Of a stretch of 46,078 bases of DNA, positions 40,860-46,078 are shown in pieces. The stretch's first letter is position 1. Each line of letters starts with the position of its first letter. Location: positions 136,419-182,496 of the forward strand of contig ONEL01000004.1 of NCBI GenBank assembly GCA_900316835.1. Reading direction: 5' to 3'. The position numbers and the translations under genes are program-made. This stretch comes from an uncultured Prevotellaceae bacterium (lineage in GTDB: Bacteria; Bacteroidota; Bacteroidia; Bacteroidales; Muribaculaceae). Below the pieces are notes generated by a model that was not told the origin of the DNA, made no database searches, and worked only from the letters and a program-made list of their open reading frames with translations.

Positions 40860-43800
40860 ATGAGTCTTTATTCCAGTTCGGTGAAACGTCCTGTAACCAC
40901 TATCCTCATCTTTGTGGCTGTGGTGATACTGGGATTGTTCTCACTTAAGAAATTGCCTATCGACTTGATGCCCGACATCGACACCAACACTATCATGGTG
41001 ATGACGACCTATGCCGGCGCAAGTGCTGAAGATATCGAGCAGAACGTGACTCGCCCCCTTGAGAACACCCTCAACTCGGTTGAGCACCTCAAGCACATAA
41101 CTTCTAACTCAAGAGAGAACGTGTCGGTTGTAACACTCGAATTTGAGTACGGTTATGACATTGACGTGCTTACCAACGATGTTCGCGACAAGCTGAACAT
41201 GGTGTCGAGTATGCTCCCCGACGATGCTAACACACCCATCCTGTTCAAGTTCTCGAGCGACATGATTCCTATCGTTCTCCTCTCGGCTCAGGCCAAGGAA
41301 AGCGTGCCCGGTCTATACAAGATACTTGATGAGAATGTTGCCAACACCCTAGCCCGTGTAGATGGCGTGGGTTCGGTGTCAATAGGTGGTGCCCCCAAGC
41401 GCGAGGTGCACATCTACGTTGACCCTCTCAAGCTTGAAGGTTATCACCTGAGCGTGGAGACTATAGCCTCGCTAGTGGGAGCTGAGAACCGCAACATACC
41501 TGGTGGTACGTTCGACATTGGTAACGAGACCTATGCAATGCGTGTGGAGGGAGAGTTTAACGACCCCGCCGAGATGGCAAACATTGTGGTGGGTGTGTCG
41601 AATGGAGCGGCTATTCACTTGAGTGATGTTGCCCGCATCGACGACTCACTTGAGGAACGTGCCCAAGAGACCTACACTAACGGTGTGCGCGGTGCCATGA
41701 TTATCGTTCAAAAGCAGAGTGGTGCCAACTCGGTTGACATCTCAAACCGCATCAAGAAGCAGTTACCCCAAATCCAGAAGAATCTGCCAGCCGACATCCA
41801 CCTCGACTACATTGTTGATACCAGCGACAACATCCGCAACACCATTTCGTCGCTTGTTGAGACCGTGCTTTATGCATTGCTCTTCGTTGTGATTGTGGTG
41901 TTCTTCTTCCTGGGTCGCTGGCGTGCCACGGTTATTATCGTGCTCACCATCCCTATTTCACTTATCGCTTCATTTATCTACCTCTATGCCACAGGCAACA
42001 CATTGAACATCGTGTCGCTCTCGGCATTGTCAATCTCGATTGGTATGGTGGTGGACGATGCCATTGTGGTACTTGAGAACGTAACTACCCACATTGAGCG
42101 CGGAGCCGATCCCAAGCAAGCGGCTGTGCATGGCACCAACGAGGTGGCCATCTCGGTAATAGCCTCAACCTTGACCCTTATTGCCGTGTTCTTCCCGTTG
42201 ACACTGGTAACCGGTATGACGGGTGTGCTCTTCCGCCAGCTGGGATGGATGGTAACCATCATGATGATTATCTCAACCACCGCAGCCTTGTCGCTCACCC
42301 CAATGTTGTGTAGCCGCATGCTCAGGTTGCAACGCACCCAGAGCAAGATGTTCACCAAGTTCTATGGTCCCATCGAGAAAATCCTCGACAAGCTTGACGA
42401 TGGCTTCGCATGGCTGCTAAATCACTGTGTGCGACACCGCTGGATAACATCGGCTGTAGTGCTAGCGGTCTTTGTGGCATCAATGTTTGTGATGAAGTTC
42501 ATTGGTAGCGAGTTCTTCCCCACCAGCGATAACAGTCGCTTGGGAGTGAACCTGGAGTTGCCCATCGGCACTCGTGTAGACGTTGCCAAAGACGTATGCC
42601 AGCGCTTGTATAAAGAGTGGACTCAGAAGTACCCTGAAATCAAGGTATTCAACTACACTGTGGGTCAGGCAAGTAGTGACAACACATGGGGCTCAATGCA
42701 AAACAATGGCTCACACATCATTTCGATGAACATCAGGCTTGTCAACCCTAGCGATCGTGACCGTAGCATCACAGAGATTGCCGGTTTCATGCGCGAGGAC
42801 CTCAAGCAGTACCCCGAGCTCAAAAAAGCCCTCGTTAACGTGGGCGGTATGCGTGGTGGTGGCATGAGTGGCCAGTCGACCATCGACTATGAAATCTATG
42901 GCTACAACTTTGAGCACACCGATAGCGTTGCCCAGCAACTCAAGCGCATACTTGAGAAGGTGCCAGGAGCTGCCGATATCAACATTAGCCGTAGTGACTA
43001 TCAACCAGAGTATCAAGTAGATTTCGACCGCGAGAAGCTCGCCCTCTATGGACTCAACCTGTCGACCGCCGCTAATTACATCCGCAACCGCATCAATGGT
43101 AACACTGCCAGCTACTTCCGCGAGGATGGTGATGAGTATGACATCAAAGTGATGTACGACCCCGCCTATCGTCAGTCGATTGAGGACATTGAGAATATTA
43201 CACTCTACAATGCTATGGGCAACGGCATCAAGCTAAAAGAAGTGGGCACGGTAGTGGAACGATTCACTCCTCCCACCATTGAACGTAAGGACCGCGAGCG
43301 CATCATCACAGTGTCGACAGTGGTTCAAAACCGTCCCATGAGTGAGATTATCGCCGATGCCCAGCCCGAGATCGACAAGCTCGACTTGCCAGCAGGTGTG
43401 AACATTGAGCTGAGTGGTTCCTATGAGGACCAGCAAGACTCATTTGGCGACCTGGGCATGCTAGCCGTGCTAATTATTGTTCTTGTGTATATTGTGATGG
43501 CGGCACAGTTTGAGTCGTTCACCTATCCCGGCATCATCATGTCGTCAATCATGTTTGCCTTCTCGGGAATCGTACTCATCCTGCTCATCACCGGCACCAA
43601 CTTGAACATCATGTCGATGATTGGAGCCATCATGCTGATTGGTATTGTGGTGAAAAACGGTATTGTGCTCATCGACTACATCACCCTTAACCGTGAGCGT
43701 GGCATGAGTGTTCGCCGCTCGGTAATCGACGGTGGCAAGTCGCGTCTGCGTCCTGTGCTCATGACCTCGTTGACCACCATCCTGGGTATGGTGCCCATGG

Positions 43801-44003
43801 CGATTGGTAGTGGCGAGGGAGCCGAGATGTGGCGCCCCATGGGTATTGCCGTGATTGGTGGTTTGACATTCTCAACCATCCTCACCCTGCTCTTCGTTCC
43901 CACCATGTACACCATCTTTGCCTACAACGGCATGCGTCGCACTCGCAAGAAGCTTCACAAGGCTCATGCTAATCGTGCTACAAGAAGTCAAGAAAATGTT
44001 TAA
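40860..44003 (+). CDS. RND multidrug efflux transporter (AcrB/HAE1 type)
   Basis: 1047 residues, the normal length of the HAE1 family. The N-terminus 'KRPVTTILIFVAVVILGLFSLKKLPIDLMPDI' is the first membrane helix; two large periplasmic loops follow helices 1 and 7. The fourth helix has the proton-relay Asp pair in 'SIGMVVDDAIVVLENV'. The C-terminal half repeats the fold ('LAVLIIVLVYIVMAAQFESFTYPGII', 'MLIGIVVKNGIVLIDY'). It exports drugs or other toxic molecules using the proton gradient. It belongs to a five-gene operon. Confidence 0.96.
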   Translation: MSLYSSSVKRPVTTILIFVAVVILGLFSLKKLPIDLMPDIDTNTIMVMTTYAGASAEDIEQNVTRPLENTLNSVEHLKHITSNSRENVSVVTLEFEYGYDIDVLTNDVRDKLNMVSSMLPDDANTPILFKFSSDMIPIVLLSAQAKESVPGLYKILDENVANTLARVDGVGSVSIGGAPKREVHIYVDPLKLEGYHLSVETIASLVGAENRNIPGGTFDIGNETYAMRVEGEFNDPAEMANIVVGVSNGAAIHLSDVARIDDSLEERAQETYTNGVRGAMIIVQKQSGANSVDISNRIKKQLPQIQKNLPADIHLDYIVDTSDNIRNTISSLVETVLYALLFVVIVVFFFLGRWRATVIIVLTIPISLIASFIYLYATGNTLNIVSLSALSISIGMVVDDAIVVLENVTTHIERGADPKQAAVHGTNEVAISVIASTLTLIAVFFPLTLVTGMTGVLFRQLGWMVTIMMIISTTAALSLTPMLCSRMLRLQRTQSKMFTKFYGPIEKILDKLDDGFAWLLNHCVRHRWITSAVVLAVFVASMFVMKFIGSEFFPTSDNSRLGVNLELPIGTRVDVAKDVCQRLYKEWTQKYPEIKVFNYTVGQASSDNTWGSMQNNGSHIISMNIRLVNPSDRDRSITEIAGFMREDLKQYPELKKALVNVGGMRGGGMSGQSTIDYEIYGYNFEHTDSVAQQLKRILEKVPGAADINISRSDYQPEYQVDFDREKLALYGLNLSTAANYIRNRINGNTASYFREDGDEYDIKVMYDPAYRQSIEDIENITLYNAMGNGIKLKEVGTVVERFTPPTIERKDRERIITVSTVVQNRPMSEIIADAQPEIDKLDLPAGVNIELSGSYEDQQDSFGDLGMLAVLIIVLVYIVMAAQFESFTYPGIIMSSIMFAFSGIVLILLITGTNLNIMSMIGAIMLIGIVVKNGIVLIDYITLNRERGMSVRRSVIDGGKSRLRPVLMTSLTTILGMVPMAIGSGEGAEMWRPMGIAVIGGLTFSTILTLLFVPTMYTIFAYNGMRRTRKKLHKAHANRATRSQENV

Positions 44004-44029
44004 CCCTCATTGAGTTTTGTACAATCGAA

Positions 44030-44323
44030 ATGAAAGCAATATTTATAGCCTTTGACCAGGCCTATTATGAGAGAATAGTGGAGATGCTTCACAAGAGTGG
44101 TTGTCGCGGGTTCACAGCATTTAACGATGTGGTGGGGCGTGGCACCCACACCGGTGACCCACACTATGGCACCCATGCGTGGCCCTCGCTGGTGCAGGGC
44201 ATCCTCACCGTGGTGGCCGCCGACCATGTTGACACCGTGCTCGAGAAGTTGCACGACATGGACCTCGCCACGCCCAAGCTGGGACTGAGAGCCTTTGTGT
44301 GGAACATTGAGAAGTCAATTTAA
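44030..44323 (+). CDS. PG0541-like transporter-associated protein
   Basis: 97 residues. 'MKAIFIAFDQAYYERIVEMLHKSGCRGFTAFNDVVGRGTHTGDPHYGTHAWPSLVQGILTVVAADHVDTVLEKLHDM' resembles the small PII-like ferredoxin-fold proteins found after RND pumps in Bacteroidota (PG0541 type). It begins 26 bp after the pump stop codon and ends the operon. It may sense the pump state or a nucleotide; that is inference. A strong terminator follows at 44358. Confidence 0.82.
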   Translation: MKAIFIAFDQAYYERIVEMLHKSGCRGFTAFNDVVGRGTHTGDPHYGTHAWPSLVQGILTVVAADHVDTVLEKLHDMDLATPKLGLRAFVWNIEKSI

Positions 44324-44357
44324 CAACCTCTCGCATTTAACTAAATATCCCTAACGC

Positions 44358-44404
44358 GCACTCGCGATGACACACACTCTGTTGCCATCGCGAGTGCTGT
44401 TTTG
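44358..44404 (+). terminator. terminator of the RND operon
   Basis: 12-bp perfect arms (44358-44369 and 44386-44397) with a 16-nt loop, followed by TGTTTTGT. Confidence 0.85.
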
Positions 44405-44510
44405 TAACAACAATTTAACAACTTGCGCGAACCATAACTTATAGCTATTAGAATTCGTTTTAAACAAAATTCATTTCGCCGTAAAATCAAGCCAGTTCAT
44501 ATAATATTTC

Positions 44511-44540
44511 TTGCAACATTTATCATTTTTTGTAACTTTG
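44511..44540 (+). promoter_or_regulatory. promoter of the repeat-containing surface protein
   Basis: TTG (44511-44513), exactly 19 bp, then TAACTTTG (44533-44540). It is a full consensus match, about 100 bp before the ATG at 44642. Confidence 0.78.
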
Positions 44541-44641
44541 CCATAGTCAATAAACCAAAAACCATAAAATATTATCACTGAGTATTAAAAATGTAGATTT
44601 ACTACATTAACTATTTTTTATTAACTAAACTCTTTTAAAGT

Positions 44642-46078
44642 ATGAAAAAAGCATTTACACTTTTGCTTGCTGCCGTTGCTGCATTGACAATGACGGCACA
44701 GCCATTGCAAAGCATGGGCAAGGTAAAGCACAATCTGCAACCTAACAATGCTAAAATCACAAAAGTTTCGGCTAATAGTATTAGCAAAACTAAAGCCATC
44801 GGTCAAAAAGCAAGAACAATAGAAACGCTTGCCGACCTTGCTGGTGATTATGTTTGGCAAAGTGAAACATTCTTTAGCGACCCAGCAATTGCAGGTGGTT
44901 CAGTAAGCATCGCTGTTGCCGAAGATGGAACCATCACAATTAACAACTTGTGGGGTTCTGGCATAGCACTCACAGCCAGTTATAATGAAGAGACAAGTAA
45001 ACTTGTGATACCCTCACAAGTTGTTGGGAACCACACAACTTATGGTGATTACAGTTTCTGCAAAGCAACAGTTTCAAGCAGCAGTGTCACTCCCGACCGT
45101 GATAATGCAGTGACTGCCACCATTTATACTAATGCTATCGTTTTCGACGACTACTGGGGAATATTTATTGATAGTGGAACATATCAAGATCAATATTTTG
45201 ATTTAATTTATAGCACTTATCTAATGATTCCCAATGGTGCAATGGAAGTTACAAGTTTGACATCTTATGGTGCAACAACTACACAAACCGAGACTTATCC
45301 AGTTCTTCTCACCCAAGAAAGTGATACTGTTATAGTTTCAAATTTTGGCAATAATGGATGTGACGTTAAAGTAACTTTGCTTGCTAATAATATAATTAAC
45401 ATTCCTGGTGGCCAGACAGTTCTTGATATTGATGATACAAACACAACTTACCAAGGTGACTTTGTCACAGGTTTGGCCGATTGGAGCACAGACTCTTGGG
45501 ATGCCACCGATATTCCTGGCACAAGCACTACAACCGAACTGAAGATAAACCAAGACTGGGGTGCTGTATGTCCTGCAGGTTACGTTTTGGGATTTCCAAA
45601 GAGTGCCCGCATTTATTGGGTTGATGAGGATGCACAGTTTATCTTACCTCACACCTACACCGTGGCTGGTTCTCCCGCCGGATTCTTTGGCACTTCATGG
45701 GATCCCACTATTGAGGCTAACAACATGACTCTCAACGCTGAGACCGGTAAATATGAGTGGACTAGCACTGAGGCGACTCTCGATGCCGGCGCTAATGTTG
45801 AGTTCAAGGTAACTGAGGACCACTCTTGGGATGTTTCTTATGGCTTGAATGGTGGTGCTGACAACGTAGTTCTCACAGCCGAGAAGGCCGGTAAGTACAC
45901 CCTCACCGTTTACTTCGACCCACAGAATAACAACAACGTTACCGGAGAGCTCACTTTCATCGAGGAAGCTGTTGTTGAGCACACCTACACCGTAGCTGGT
46001 TCTCCCGCCGGATTCTTTGGCACCGAGTGGGATACTACCAACGAGGCTAACGACATGACCCTCAACGCTGAGACCGGT
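44642..46078 (+). CDS. secreted protein with tandem SusE/F-like modules (cut by window end)
   Basis: 479 codons are visible and the frame runs off the right edge. Signal peptide MKKAFTLLLAAVAALTMTAQ. Residues about 60-330 form a lipocalin- or beta-barrel-like domain ('LAGDYVWQSETFFSD', as in Bacteroidales putative calycin-like or BF2992-type proteins) and a jelly-roll-like part. From 45650 there are near-identical modules starting 'HTYTVAGSPAGFFGT'; the second begins at 45980, a period of 330 bp (110 residues). They resemble SusE/SusF-type or CBM26-like starch-binding modules ('FGTxWDPT', 'FKVTEDHSWDVSYG'). The protein is probably surface-exposed and glycan-binding. Confidence 0.8.
   Translation, partial: MKKAFTLLLAAVAALTMTAQPLQSMGKVKHNLQPNNAKITKVSANSISKTKAIGQKARTIETLADLAGDYVWQSETFFSDPAIAGGSVSIAVAEDGTITINNLWGSGIALTASYNEETSKLVIPSQVVGNHTTYGDYSFCKATVSSSSVTPDRDNAVTATIYTNAIVFDDYWGIFIDSGTYQDQYFDLIYSTYLMIPNGAMEVTSLTSYGATTTQTETYPVLLTQESDTVIVSNFGNNGCDVKVTLLANNIINIPGGQTVLDIDDTNTTYQGDFVTGLADWSTDSWDATDIPGTSTTTELKINQDWGAVCPAGYVLGFPKSARIYWVDEDAQFILPHTYTVAGSPAGFFGTSWDPTIEANNMTLNAETGKYEWTSTEATLDAGANVEFKVTEDHSWDVSYGLNGGADNVVLTAEKAGKYTLTVYFDPQNNNNVTGELTFIEEAVVEHTYTVAGSPAGFFGTEWDTTNEANDMTLNAETG
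45650..46078 (+). repeat. tandem 330-bp repeat inside the surface-protein gene
   Basis: Unit 1 runs 45650-45979; unit 2 begins at 45980 and is cut at 46078 after about 99 bp. The overlap is highly similar at the DNA level, with most differences at third codon positions or in short variable patches (around 'TSWDPTIEANN' and 'TEWDTTNEAND'). Such arrays can change copy number by recombination. Confidence 0.8.

Overview
The window looks like a chromosomal segment of a gut Bacteroidales bacterium (Muribaculaceae or Prevotellaceae-like). The reasons are Bacteroidota-type promoters (TTTG or TTG, 19-22 bp, then TAnnTTTG), SusE/F-type and TonB-dependent surface proteins, DUF4876/DUF6850-like genes, an UpxY-type antiterminator, and secreted proteins with a 'YNLMGREM...GIYI' type tail. 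I see no tRNA, rRNA, CRISPR array, transposase or integrase.

Layout. (1) 1-8335, minus strand: an outer-membrane uptake or surface operon reading TonB-dependent receptor, small lipoprotein, DUF6850-like barrel, DUF4876-like lipoprotein, OB-like secreted protein, and SUMF1 protein with dockerin-like repeats. (2) 8440-15160, minus strand: an AT-rich accessory island of small lipoproteins and secreted proteins, a nonsense-interrupted Imm50-like gene, a HigBA toxin-antitoxin pair, and a Fic protein whose catalytic His position is Gln. Three families of short duplicated leader/promoter sequences are interleaved with decapitated gene starts. (3) 15239-22035, minus strand: a periplasmic TPR protein, then a GH84 hexosaminidase and M16 peptidase operon. 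(4) 22112-22643: an intergenic stretch of imperfect repeats, ending in two TetR-type operators that flank a promoter. (5) 22684-29571, plus strand: a CecR/YbhGFSR-like operon (TetR, TolC, HlyD adaptor, two ABC ATPases, two ABC-2 permeases) with an asymmetric ATPase pair. (6) 29655-31623: a Tat-exported aldo/keto reductase with 4Fe-4S motifs, then a broken secreted-protein gene. (7) 31704-34593, minus strand: UpxY-like antiterminator, gmd and fcl (GDP-L-fucose synthesis). (8) 34732-37369: nadE, a DUF3667 protein and a DUF2461 protein. (9) 37602-44323, plus strand: a TetR-TolC-AcrA-AcrB-PG0541-like RND efflux operon. (10) 44642 to the right edge: a secreted protein with tandem 110-residue SusE/F-like modules, cut by the window.

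The most unusual part is region 2. Near-identical cassettes carrying a possible terminator, a promoter and the first codons of a gene recur between unrelated small exported-protein genes. This suggests modular gain and loss of genes by homologous recombination at shared leaders. The content (Imm50-like gene, periplasm-facing lipoproteins, a toxin-tail-like peptide overlapping a lipoprotein start) would fit an orphan-immunity (interbacterial defence) island, but that function is inference. The Fic gene there has an operator array overlapping its own promoter, consistent with autoregulation through its N-terminal winged helix.
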